Assembly (NCBI RefSeq): GCF_003313505.1
Contig: NZ_QMHO01000019.1
Span: 1-55,160, forward strand
Length of the DNA stretch: 55,160 bases
Reading direction: 5' to 3'
DNA from: Pedobacter nanyangensis
GTDB lineage: Bacteria > Bacteroidota > Bacteroidia > Sphingobacteriales > Sphingobacteriaceae
Under the pieces are notes generated by a model. That model worked only from the letters and a program-made list of their open reading frames with translations, searched no databases and had not been told where the DNA came from. Shown one piece after another: positions 1-7,777 of the stretch; the stretch's first letter is position 1, and every line of letters begins with the position of its first letter. The position numbers and the translations under genes are program-made.

Positions 1-380
1 AACATATCCAAAGATCTCTCCAAAAGGTCGAGATGACGAAATGACTATACCACTAACCCTTCTACTGATCGCCGATTTAACTTCGGGCTCGTGCCCGTTT
101 CGGGTTTATTTAATAAAATTTGCAGCTTTTGCGCTGCTTTTTGGTACGGCGGGCACATGGCTTTTCCGTAAGTATTACAGGTGTTGGTGGGCTAAACCTT
201 ATTGAAGCGGCAGCTCCAAGGCGAGTTTACGAGCTTTGGACTACAGCGGAAAGAAGCGCTTTCGGGAGATAGCCGTACCACAAGTGGTTTTCAGGAAAAA
301 GTACTGGTCAATCCCGCAGCCCAGCATTTGGCCAACTGGCTGTGATCCAAGCTACCCCACTCCAGCACAAAGGAATATTT
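1..380. other. Non-coding, repeat-rich window edge
   Basis: I see no convincing gene in this stretch. Positions 1-45 look like a truncated copy of the dispersed element seen complete at 22063-22151 (CAAAGAT followed by a TCGAGATGACG-like tail). Positions about 180-350 have GC-richer spacer DNA with no open frame carrying a recognisable protein. It could be decayed coding sequence or a family of intergenic repeats; the sequence alone does not decide. Confidence 0.4.
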
Positions 381-401
381 TTTAAAAAAGATTTTGTATT
401 A

Positions 402-437
402 TTACGAACATTTCGTAAATTAATGAACTATTCGTAA
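402..437. promoter_or_regulatory. Tandem BlaI-type operator before the first GLPGLI gene
   Basis: Positions 402-418 are a perfect 7-3-7 inverted repeat (TTACGAA CAT TTCGTAA). Positions 421-437 hold a second, degenerate copy (TAATGAA CTA TTCGTAA), start to start exactly 19 bp away. A TTTG at 393-396 and a weak TAAATTAA at 416-423, 19 nt apart, give a possible Bacteroidota promoter overlapped by both sites. The same arrangement precedes the BlaI gene at 7463, which points to that protein as the regulator; this is inference. Confidence 0.75.
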
Positions 438-496
438 TAACGCCCTGCTTTAAAATGGCTAGGATATTGAAAAAACCAAGCACAAAACCAATAAAA

Positions 497-1414
497 ATGA
501 AAACGACATTAATTACTTTATTAGCGGCAACAGCAACAACTATTGCTACGGCCCAAAAACCAGAAGAGGCCCTAATTAGAGTGAAGTACGATTTTTCGCA
601 CATGACGGACACCAACAAAAGGGAGGATTTTTACAAAGAAACCATGATGGTAGTTGCCGGCAAAAACGCATCCGTATTTTTAAGCTATGATACCATTTTA
701 GGCGACATAGATTTAATGGCAGACATGGAAAGGCAAAATAGGGAGCAAGCTGGAGCAGCAACTCCAATATTCAGAATGCCACCTCGGAAAAAGCCCGCAA
801 ACAGAACAGCGTTTTATTATTATGCCAATGAACAAAAATTATTTGTACAGGAGCATTTAGGAGCTTTTTATCTGGTAGAAAGAGATGCGGACAAAATTGA
901 CTGGAAAATAACCGCTGAAACCCGGGATATCGAAAGTATCAAATGTAAAAAGGCAACCGCATATTACCGGGGCCGTAATTGGATTGCCTGGTTTTCAGAA
1001 GATATCCCTTTTTCTACCGGGCCATGGCTACTGGTAGGCCTGCCGGGGCTGGTTGTTCAGGCCAGTGACGATAAAAATGAAGTGATGTTTGAATTTGCCG
1101 GTTTGGAAAAAGTGGACAAAAATAAAAAACCAACCATAAAGGGGGTGTTGGACGGGAACATCGTGAGGTACCACGGCAGCACTAAAATATTAGCTGAAAA
1201 TATCATTGAGCTACCTGCCAAAGCAATTAGGGCTACACCAAACGAAGTTAAGCGTTTAAAAGAATTCATGAGGGATGATCCACAGGGCTTTGCCAAAGCA
1301 CAGTTGGCAGCCGTGGGGCTTGGCGGGCTAAAGCCAGTGAGCGTAGCCCCCAGAACAAGCACCCCAGCGCCAGCCCCAAAGGTTAACAACCCCATAGATA
1401 AATCAAAGCAATGA
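497..1414 (+). CDS. GLPGLI family secreted protein A
   Basis: Secreted protein of 305 residues with an N-terminal signal peptide (MKTTLITLLAATATTIATAQ) and the family signature GLPGL at residues 181-185, inside a W-x-S-ED-P-F-x-x-GPW-type block. The GLPGLI family is common in Bacteroidota next to TonB-linked outer-membrane proteins; its biochemical role is unknown. An in-frame ATG at 455 would add 14 polar residues before the signal peptide, so the ATG at 497 is preferred. The next gene is a paralog of similar length with GLPGL at the same residue number, followed by an outer-membrane beta-barrel protein. The BlaI-type operator at 402-437 suggests inducible expression under the M56/BlaI pair encoded at 5578-7463. 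Confidence 0.85.
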   Translation: MKTTLITLLAATATTIATAQKPEEALIRVKYDFSHMTDTNKREDFYKETMMVVAGKNASVFLSYDTILGDIDLMADMERQNREQAGAATPIFRMPPRKKPANRTAFYYYANEQKLFVQEHLGAFYLVERDADKIDWKITAETRDIESIKCKKATAYYRGRNWIAWFSEDIPFSTGPWLLVGLPGLVVQASDDKNEVMFEFAGLEKVDKNKKPTIKGVLDGNIVRYHGSTKILAENIIELPAKAIRATPNEVKRLKEFMRDDPQGFAKAQLAAVGLGGLKPVSVAPRTSTPAPAPKVNNPIDKSKQ

Positions 1415-1622
1415 TTGAACTGTTTTTTCAAGCAATTATGGGCAACGTTTCCCCTGGGCCTTAGCCCAAACCTGCACGGCACTTGGTTGCAAAAGGACGT
1501 GGTATAGCAGATATGGCCAGCCATGAACCCACTTCCAGAGGCTTCTTTTTTACTCCAATATTAATGCACAGCAACGCAATAAACTGCCATAAGCGTTAAA
1601 AAGTGTTAAATCGCTCTTTTGT
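1415..1622. other. Intergenic spacer between the GLPGLI paralogs
   Basis: No gene is supported here. The minus-strand frame that runs through it is mainly the antisense shadow of the upstream gene. A TTTG at 1618-1621 could be a -33 element for the downstream GLPGLI gene. Confidence 0.4.
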
Positions 1623-1658
1623 CTACGATAATTTCGTAGATTTACGAAAAATTAATTA
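1623..1658. promoter_or_regulatory. Tandem BlaI-type operator before the second GLPGLI gene
   Basis: Positions 1623-1639 (CTACGAT AAT TTCGTAG, inside a longer TCTACGA-n5-TCGTAGA dyad at 1622-1640) match the operator at 402-418 with small changes. A left half-site TTACGAA lies at 1642-1648, again 19 bp downstream of the first copy. TAGATTTA at 1637-1644 resembles a -7 element. The second site ends 8 nt before the start codon, so a bound repressor would block transcription initiation. Confidence 0.7.
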
Positions 1659-1666
1659 TTAAACGC

Positions 1667-2620
1667 ATGAAAATTTTAAAAATAACCTTTATTGCCTCGT
1701 TTATCGCATCAACCGCCTTTGCCCAAAGCGCCGATAAAGCATTGGCCAGGGTGAGATACACTTTTTCCCACCTACGAGATACTACCCAAAGAGATAATAT
1801 CTACACAGAAAACATGCTATTGGTAATTGGCAAAAATGCCTCTGTTTTTACCAGTTACGACAAAATCAACAGGGATGAGGAATTAAAGAAAATGATCGAA
1901 GAGCAGATTAAAAACCAAGCGGGAACTCCAGGCTCCATTAACATTAGCAGCCCCTCTACTAAATCCGTTACCCCTATTGATTATTTTTACTTTGTTAATG
2001 AGAACAAGTTTTTCACCAAAGAACGGATGATCTCCACCTACCTCATTGAGGAAACTGCTCCTAAAATCAACTGGAAAATCAGTAAGGACACTGCTAGTTT
2101 TTCGGGTGTGAAATGCCAAAAAGCAACCACTTATTTCAAAGGGCGCAATTGGATTGCCTGGTTTGCCCCTGAACTGCCTTTCCAAAGTGGCCCCTGGAAA
2201 TTGAATGGCTTGCCAGGTTTAATTGTTGAGGCGCATGACCAAAAGAACGAAGTTAAATTCCAATTTGCCGGTATCGATAAAGTTACCGAAACCGCAGATG
2301 TAAAAGAAAAGGAACAAGCTGTTGTGATGGCCAATGGTAGTACAGGCGTTATCAAATTTGCAGGCATGGATAGCAGTTCATCTTACCTGGGAAATGAAAT
2401 TAAACTACCTACCGATGCGATAAAAACCACTCAAAAGGAGATAGACAAATTGAAAGAAGCCAGAGACAAAGACCCTCAGGGTTTCATTAATGCACAATTG
2501 GCCAGCAGAAATACAGGCGGGAGCTTTGGGGTTACCAACACCACTACCAGAATATCAGCACCGGGCGGGGGCAAAAAAATAGTCATCAACAACCCTATTG
2601 AGCTTCCTGAAAAGAAATAA
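1667..2620 (+). CDS. GLPGLI family secreted protein B
   Basis: Paralog of the upstream gene: 317 residues, signal peptide (MKILKITFIASFIASTAFAQ), the same opening motif (ALARVRYTFSH versus ALIRVKYDFSH) and GLPGL at residues 181-185, the identical position. The conserved GRNWIAWF block precedes it in both. The C-terminus is rich in G, S, T and N and ends in a basic tail. It sits 65 nt upstream of the outer-membrane receptor gene and probably shares its transcript. It has its own copy of the BlaI-type operator at 1623-1658. Function unknown; tandem duplication is evident. Confidence 0.87.
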   Translation: MKILKITFIASFIASTAFAQSADKALARVRYTFSHLRDTTQRDNIYTENMLLVIGKNASVFTSYDKINRDEELKKMIEEQIKNQAGTPGSINISSPSTKSVTPIDYFYFVNENKFFTKERMISTYLIEETAPKINWKISKDTASFSGVKCQKATTYFKGRNWIAWFAPELPFQSGPWKLNGLPGLIVEAHDQKNEVKFQFAGIDKVTETADVKEKEQAVVMANGSTGVIKFAGMDSSSSYLGNEIKLPTDAIKTTQKEIDKLKEARDKDPQGFINAQLASRNTGGSFGVTNTTTRISAPGGGKKIVINNPIELPEKK

Positions 2621-2685
2621 CCTAAACCAACAAACTATTTATGGTGGCCATCAGCCTTGATGGCTACTTCCTAAACACACAGAGA

Positions 2686-5334
2686 ATGAAAAAGGTACTG
2701 TTTCTGCTCATTGCTTTGATCAGCGTGGGCACTTCCACTGCTTTTGCCCAAAAACAAATAAAGGGCAATGTTAAAGACGAAAAAGCCAAGCCCATTCCGT
2801 CGGTAATGGTTAGCTTAAAAGACAAAGAAGGAAATACCATGGCTTTTTCCCGCACCAACGACAAAGGTGATTTTATGGTCAATGTTGATCCAGCAGGGAC
2901 AGACCTTATCTTGGAGTTCAACATTTTGGGGTATGCCAAGAAGCTGGTTACCGTTACGGATTTAAGCAAACCTTATCAAGTAGTTTTGGCTGAAAGCGAA
3001 ATTGCCCTGAAAACAGTTGAAGTAAAGAACAGGCCCAAGCTAAGTTCAAACGGCGATACCTTAAATTATAAAACTTCTGATTTTTCGGACAAGCAAGACC
3101 GCAGTATTGGTGATGTGCTGAAAAAAATGCCAGGCATTGAAGTAGCGGAAAACGGAAAAATCAGCTATAATGGCAAAAACATTTCTAATTTATACATCGA
3201 TGGTGATAATTTGTTGGAAGACAAATATGGCATAGGAACTAAAAGCATCCCGCACGGTGCGGTAGACAAAGTACAGGTCATTGAAAACGACCAGCCGGTA
3301 AAAATGCTACGCAAAAACAACACCAGTGAAGACGTGGCGCTCAATCTTGTGATCAAAGATGAGGCTAAATTAAAGGTCATGGGCGATATCAAAGCTGGCC
3401 TGGGCACTCCCGAAAGATTTGATGGCAATGCAAACGCCATGATGTTTAACAAGAAAGTGAAGTTTTTGAACAATTTAAAGGGCAACAATATTGGCATCGA
3501 CCCCGGAATTGACCTTACCTCATTTAATCCCCAGGCTAGCGATAATAGCAAACCTTCCAACTTGCTTGCCGCCGGTGCTGCTGGTGTACCTACCCTGCCA
3601 CAAAGCCGAACCTTGTTTAATAAAGCCGGGCAGGCCAATCTTAACAATCTTTTCAAGCTTGGCAATGATTTGCAGCTGAGGGCCAATGTTTCTTATTTGT
3701 ATGATGAGCGCAAGCAAGTTTACAACAAATCATCGGAAACCAGATTAGCAGGTCAAACCATTAGCTACCAGGAAAATCAAGACAATTTTTTAAACCCTCA
3801 AAAATTGCGAGGTCAATTTACTTTAAACGGAAATACGGATGGCTACTTTTTTAATAACACTCTTGCTGTTGAATATAATCCTACTCGTACAAATTCTGGT
3901 GTATTTATCAACGGGGTAGGCGCCTTTCAATCCCTTAGCCAGGATATGTTTAACTTATCTAATGATTTGAGTTACCGCAAAAAACTAAAATCGGGGAACA
4001 TGCTACACCTGTCGTCCAACCTTAGCCATACTTCGCAACCTGAAACACTAAATATCAAGCCAGGCCTTAATGAAGACATTCTTAACCAAGGTGTACCTTA
4101 CAATAGCTTAAACCAGTATTTATCGCTACCTACGTGGTACACTAACAACGCCGTATCTATGGCCTTTCCGAAAGGCAACTTTGTGCAAACCTACCGGGCT
4201 GGCTTCTTGCTTCAGCATCAAAATTTAGAAACCAACCTAAGCAAGAGACAAAATGATGGAAGTACCGAGCTGGCCATGAGCGGCTCTTTAAACGATTTAA
4301 ACTGGCTTCGTTCAAGAGTGTATCTTGAAAACAACTACGAATACAAGTCGGATAAAATCACTGCGGTAGTTCGTGTACCATTAAGCTACAATACGATTAG
4401 TTATGATGATGCCAACCATGCTATAGATAAGCAGCTTGAGCGTTTATTTGTAAACCCTTCGGTATATTTCAAATACCAAACCAGTGCTGAAAACTACATC
4501 AGTGCCAACTATGTTTATAGAAATACCTTGGGCACCATTGATGATGTTTATTATGGAGCAGTGCTGCGCAATTATCGGTCATTGTTTGCCAATAATGCCC
4601 CCGTTTCCGAAAGTTCTGCCCACACCATTGGGGGTACATTTAACTTCCGCAAGGCCATACACATGATATTTGGCAACATTGGAATTGTCTACAGCACCAC
4701 CAGCCTAAATACCATCTCATCTTTTACCTTAACTAACAATACCCAGCAAAGAATTGTGCTTCCTTTAGAAAACCAATTGAAAAATTTATCCTTAAACAGC
4801 GGTTTGAGCAAATACCTATTTGCACTTAAAAGTACGGTAAATGCAGGTTTCAGCTACAGCCATAGTTCGTACGAGCAACTACAAAACAACGAGTTGTTGC
4901 CTTTTGAAAGCGATACCTACACTTATAAAGCTGGCATTGAGGCCAAACTTGCCAAGTTCATGAATTTCAACTACAACGGTACATTTTCAAACAACAAAAA
5001 TAAAACCTCTAGCAACGGCATTTCAACCAACTATCAACAGCTCAGGCAACAGGCGGGCCTAACGGTAACAATGCTAAAATCGGTATTCCTGAATTTTTCA
5101 GCGGAACATATCTTTACCCAACAATCCACCCAACCAGATTTGAAATATTTGTTTGCTGATTTTAACGTCAGATATAAACTATTGAAAATCAAAACAGATC
5201 TTGAGTTTGGTATCACCAATTTGGCCAACGTGAAAAGATTTGAAGCCATTAACGTTTCTGCCAACGCTTTAACCGTAGGCACCTATCAAATTCCGGGAAG
5301 AGTAGCAATGCTCAAAGCAACCTTTAATTATTAA
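2686..5334 (+). CDS. Outer-membrane beta-barrel receptor with CarboxypepD-reg and plug-like domains
   Basis: Outer-membrane protein of 882 residues: signal peptide (MKKVLFLLIALISVGTSTAFAQ), an N-terminal carboxypeptidase-regulatory-like domain (KGNVKDEKAKPIPSVMVSL, about residues 25-110), a plug-like domain (KKMPGIEVAENGKISYNGKN, then LYIDGDNLLEDKYG) and a long beta-barrel region ending near the C-terminus in an aromatic residue (FNY). This is the TonB-dependent-receptor-like barrel family without a clear TonB box or substrate signature. An in-frame ATG at 2641 lies before the hydrophobic signal and is not used here. It follows the two GLPGLI genes, a pairing common in Bacteroidota. A hairpin terminator lies at 5415-5448. 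Ligand unknown. Confidence 0.85.
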   Translation: MKKVLFLLIALISVGTSTAFAQKQIKGNVKDEKAKPIPSVMVSLKDKEGNTMAFSRTNDKGDFMVNVDPAGTDLILEFNILGYAKKLVTVTDLSKPYQVVLAESEIALKTVEVKNRPKLSSNGDTLNYKTSDFSDKQDRSIGDVLKKMPGIEVAENGKISYNGKNISNLYIDGDNLLEDKYGIGTKSIPHGAVDKVQVIENDQPVKMLRKNNTSEDVALNLVIKDEAKLKVMGDIKAGLGTPERFDGNANAMMFNKKVKFLNNLKGNNIGIDPGIDLTSFNPQASDNSKPSNLLAAGAAGVPTLPQSRTLFNKAGQANLNNLFKLGNDLQLRANVSYLYDERKQVYNKSSETRLAGQTISYQENQDNFLNPQKLRGQFTLNGNTDGYFFNNTLAVEYNPTRTNSGVFINGVGAFQSLSQDMFNLSNDLSYRKKLKSGNMLHLSSNLSHTSQPETLNIKPGLNEDILNQGVPYNSLNQYLSLPTWYTNNAVSMAFPKGNFVQTYRAGFLLQHQNLETNLSKRQNDGSTELAMSGSLNDLNWLRSRVYLENNYEYKSDKITAVVRVPLSYNTISYDDANHAIDKQLERLFVNPSVYFKYQTSAENYISANYVYRNTLGTIDDVYYGAVLRNYRSLFANNAPVSESSAHTIGGTFNFRKAIHMIFGNIGIVYSTTSLNTISSFTLTNNTQQRIVLPLENQLKNLSLNSGLSKYLFALKSTVNAGFSYSHSSYEQLQNNELLPFESDTYTYKAGIEAKLAKFMNFNYNGTFSNNKNKTSSNGISTNYQQLRQQAGLTVTMLKSVFLNFSAEHIFTQQSTQPDLKYLFADFNVRYKLLKIKTDLEFGITNLANVKRFEAINVSANALTVGTYQIPGRVAMLKATFNY

Positions 5335-5414
5335 TTGTATAGGTTATTCAAACGATGTGAATAGCGAAGCGATAAGATCTCGACAGGTTAGTTAATATAT
5401 TCGAGAGCTAAATC

Positions 5415-5448
5415 AAGCGGAAGTAGGCGGATGACCTCTTCCGCTTTT
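5415..5448 (+). terminator. Hairpin terminator after the receptor gene
   Basis: Arms AAGCGGAAG (5415-5423) and CTTCCGCTT (5438-5446), extended by AGG/CCT inside, are followed by a pyrimidine- and T-rich run on the + strand. It lies 80 nt after the receptor stop codon. Confidence 0.7.
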
Positions 5449-5577
5449 CCTTTGGTGAGGAGATCTATGTTACAAAATCAAATAAAAAACATCTATTTAA
5501 AAACCAGGAAATGGTGCCAAAACCATCATGCTTGCCCAGCATTTGCAACTTAAGGTGCGTTATGGAAAACGACCCGA

Positions 5578-7095
5578 TTAAAGTTCGGTTCTTTTTTTTG
5601 TTTCTATACGGATTTGCGGGTTGCTATCTGCGGTTCCTTTAATCACCTGTACATGTTGGATATCGTTGCCCTTAAGATCATTCAAATCTGCCGAGCGTGC
5701 TATTTTTCCGTTAATTACGTAGTCCACTTTACCAGCAATGCTTGTGCTTGTAGTATCGTTTAACTTAAAAGCCCTTACCATTATTATTTTACCATCATCA
5801 GGAGCTGGTAAGCTGGGAGCTTTTCCGGTTTGGGTGAACCTGATGGATACATTTTTAATACCTGATACTTTATCCGTTGCGGAACTATCCGTTTTCACAA
5901 AAAATACTTCCTTGGTTATTTTGCCTTTTCCCTGCACCGGTTTTGCATTTTCTGGCAAGTTCAACCTGCCCTTTATCGTAGCAAATAGTTCATCAATATC
6001 CAAAAGGCTATGTTTATTGAGGCTATCTCTTTTAATCAAAATATTTGCGGCAAAAAAATCTCGCTTCGAAACCGTATCTGCCATCGGCTTTTCGGGCGCC
6101 TGTTTTTTAGTTACAGATTTCTTTGGGTAAACCTTTGCATTATTAACTACCGGTGCAGGCGTTACTGTTTCCTTTTGTTCGGCAACGTGCACCATTTTTG
6201 AAAGTATTGGCAAGTGTTTTTTCAGGTCTTTTTTTGAAACGGTAAAGGCCAAAGTGGTCATCAGCAAAACAGGTAGCGCAAAAAGATATCTGCTCAGGGT
6301 TAGTTTCGAGGAGCGCTTGGCGTTCATCATTTGGATACGTTTCTTTAAATCGGAAAGGTTAAAATTGTTCACAATAGCTGCCGAAGGGGTTAACTGCCCC
6401 ACGCCCAGCAAACTATATTGGTAAACTTTTCTGTCCATTCCCCTTTTAAGGATATTTTGGTCGGTAATAAACTCCAGATTTTCCTTAACCGCTTTTTTCA
6501 TCAACCAAACCCCCGGATTAAACCAATAAAACACCACACTTAATTCGGCCAAAATGATATCCAGGGAGTGCCACTGCTTTACGTGCACCATTTCATGGGC
6601 CAAAATCGTATCTAATTCCTTATCGCTATGCAAAGTTGGATTTACGTATACCGTTTGCCAAAAAGAGAAAGGGCTAACGCTATCATCCAACAAACGCACA
6701 TCGTAATCAGCAATAGTACCAGGTTTAGATTTGCGGTGGATTTTATAAAGGGATACAAATTGTACGGCCAACCTAACGGTCATGAACAGCACGCCCAAAT
6801 AAAATAAAGCGCTTAGTATGGGCCAGTTGTTGATGAAAAAACCACTAGGCACCAATTCCGAAGCTGTTTGGTTAAGCTGGGGCAGGTAAGTCGCTACATT
6901 GTTCTGGATTTCTTGCCTATGAAAAAACTCCGTTAAATCTATAAATGGATAAGCGGTTGAAAAAACAATCCCCAAAGCCAGGAAACAGCGGTTCAATATA
7001 TAGAAAGTTAACCTGCGTAGGACAAGATAATAGGTTGCCGCAAACAAAAGCAGCACCAAATTTATCTTTAAAAGGATGATAAAAAGATGTGGCAT
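5578..7095 (-). CDS. M56 family (BlaR1-like) membrane metalloprotease with plug-like C-terminal motif
   Basis: Protein of 505 residues. The N-terminal half is a multi-spanning membrane domain (hydrophobic stretches near 6-25, 35-52 and 90-113) with a cytoplasmic zinc-protease motif HEMVH at residues 167-171 and a following WFNPGVWLMKKA block. A last membrane segment lies near 268-285, and the C-terminal part is extracytoplasmic. In the BlaR1/MecR1 family the protease inactivates a BlaI-type repressor after sensing. There is no penicillin-binding SxxK/KTG sensor. The tail instead has VDYVINGKIARSADLNDL, then DIQHVQVIKG and RIETKK, which resembles a TonB-receptor plug. It begins 2 nt after the BlaI stop codon, so the two are co-transcribed. 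Confidence 0.87.
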   Translation of the reverse strand: MPHLFIILLKINLVLLLFAATYYLVLRRLTFYILNRCFLALGIVFSTAYPFIDLTEFFHRQEIQNNVATYLPQLNQTASELVPSGFFINNWPILSALFYLGVLFMTVRLAVQFVSLYKIHRKSKPGTIADYDVRLLDDSVSPFSFWQTVYVNPTLHSDKELDTILAHEMVHVKQWHSLDIILAELSVVFYWFNPGVWLMKKAVKENLEFITDQNILKRGMDRKVYQYSLLGVGQLTPSAAIVNNFNLSDLKKRIQMMNAKRSSKLTLSRYLFALPVLLMTTLAFTVSKKDLKKHLPILSKMVHVAEQKETVTPAPVVNNAKVYPKKSVTKKQAPEKPMADTVSKRDFFAANILIKRDSLNKHSLLDIDELFATIKGRLNLPENAKPVQGKGKITKEVFFVKTDSSATDKVSGIKNVSIRFTQTGKAPSLPAPDDGKIIMVRAFKLNDTTSTSIAGKVDYVINGKIARSADLNDLKGNDIQHVQVIKGTADSNPQIRIETKKRTEL

Positions 7096-7097
7096 CT

Positions 7098-7463
7098 CTA
7101 TTGATTTTCTGGTTTCTCAATCAGGTCAATTATCTCTTTAAGTTCGGCTGCGCTAATCTTTTTATCCTTTGCAAAAAAGGCAACCAGTTCTTTATATGAA
7201 TTTTGAAAATAGTCGTTCACAAAACCATTCATAAAGCGTTTTTTATAATCCGTTTCCTTTACTTTTGCGCTATAGCGAATGGCGTTTGCATAGCGTTCGC
7301 CCTTTAAAAAGCCCTTACGCTCTAAATTTTTGATCGTTGATGCCAAAGTGGTATATGGTGTCTTTGGTTCGGGCATGGCATCCATAAAATCTTTAATAAA
7401 ACCAGCACCTACCTGCCAAACGGCTAGCATTGCTTCTTCCTCTTGCTGTGTTAATTTCTCCAT
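7098..7463 (-). CDS. BlaI/MecI-type winged-helix repressor
   Basis: Protein of 121 residues, the usual size of BlaI/MecI/CopY repressors. It begins MEKLTQQEEEAMLAVWQVG, the family start, and has the winged-helix core PYTTLASTIKNLERKGFL. It is followed after 2 nt by the M56 protease gene, the standard sensor-repressor pair. A perfect-arm operator TTACGAA ATA ATCGTAA lies 8-24 bp upstream of its start (7471-7487), implying autoregulation. Matching sites lie before both GLPGLI genes, so its likely targets include the operon at 497-5334. The signal it responds to is unknown. Confidence 0.9.
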   Translation of the reverse strand: MEKLTQQEEEAMLAVWQVGAGFIKDFMDAMPEPKTPYTTLASTIKNLERKGFLKGERYANAIRYSAKVKETDYKKRFMNGFVNDYFQNSYKELVAFFAKDKKISAAELKEIIDLIEKPENQ

Positions 7464-7470
7464 CAGTTAA

Positions 7471-7506
7471 TTACGAAATAATCGTAAATATACGAAACTA
7501 ATAAAC
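7471..7506. promoter_or_regulatory. Tandem BlaI-type operator before blaI
   Basis: Positions 7471-7487 (TTACGAA ATA ATCGTAA) form a 7-3-7 dyad, with a half-site ATACGAA at 7490-7496, start to start 19 bp away. Read on the - strand, the half-site overlaps TATATTTA, a 7/8 match to the TAnnTTTG -7 element. The spacing is identical to that at 402-437 and 1623-1658. Confidence 0.75.
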
Positions 7507-7777
7507 AAACATGCAAGGGTTTAGGTGTTAATTCGTGTTAAGCTTTATAGGTTAAAAGTGTATTGATTTTTAGGAGCGCATTTTTAGTGCAGGGGGCCAA
7601 CGGAAAGTCCCGCCATTCGTTTTACTCGTTTGGCAAGCTAAGCTTGCCAACTCGTGCTCACTACTGTCGGGGCTATGGGGCAGTTTTTGTGCAACTATCC
7701 TCTGAGCTTAAAGATTTCTCCTATCGTCGAAATGACGGAATAGACGCTTAAAATGACGAAAGTTACCCAAATATCGG
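7507..7777. other. Spacer between blaI and the alginate locus, with a perfect palindrome and repeat remnant
   Basis: No gene is supported; the small + strand frame at 7563 has no recognisable content. Positions 7630-7650 are a perfect palindrome with 10-bp arms (TTGGCAAGCT / AGCTTGCCAA) around one central base. Positions 7708-7757 resemble half of the dispersed element complete at 22063-22151 (AAAGATTTCTCC, then TCGAAATGACGG). Confidence 0.5.

Noticed and set aside
1057..1524. A 155-residue frame on the - strand over the first GLPGLI gene
   Set aside because: Most of it is antisense to a clear secreted-protein gene with family motifs; a shadow frame.
5578..7463. Beta-lactam resistance operon
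   Set aside because: Despite the BlaI/M56 pair, there is no beta-lactamase or penicillin-binding sensor domain; target sites point to GLPGLI genes.
7563..7751. A 62-residue + strand frame
   Set aside because: It contains the perfect palindrome at 7630-7650 and a repeat remnant; composition is not that of a gene.
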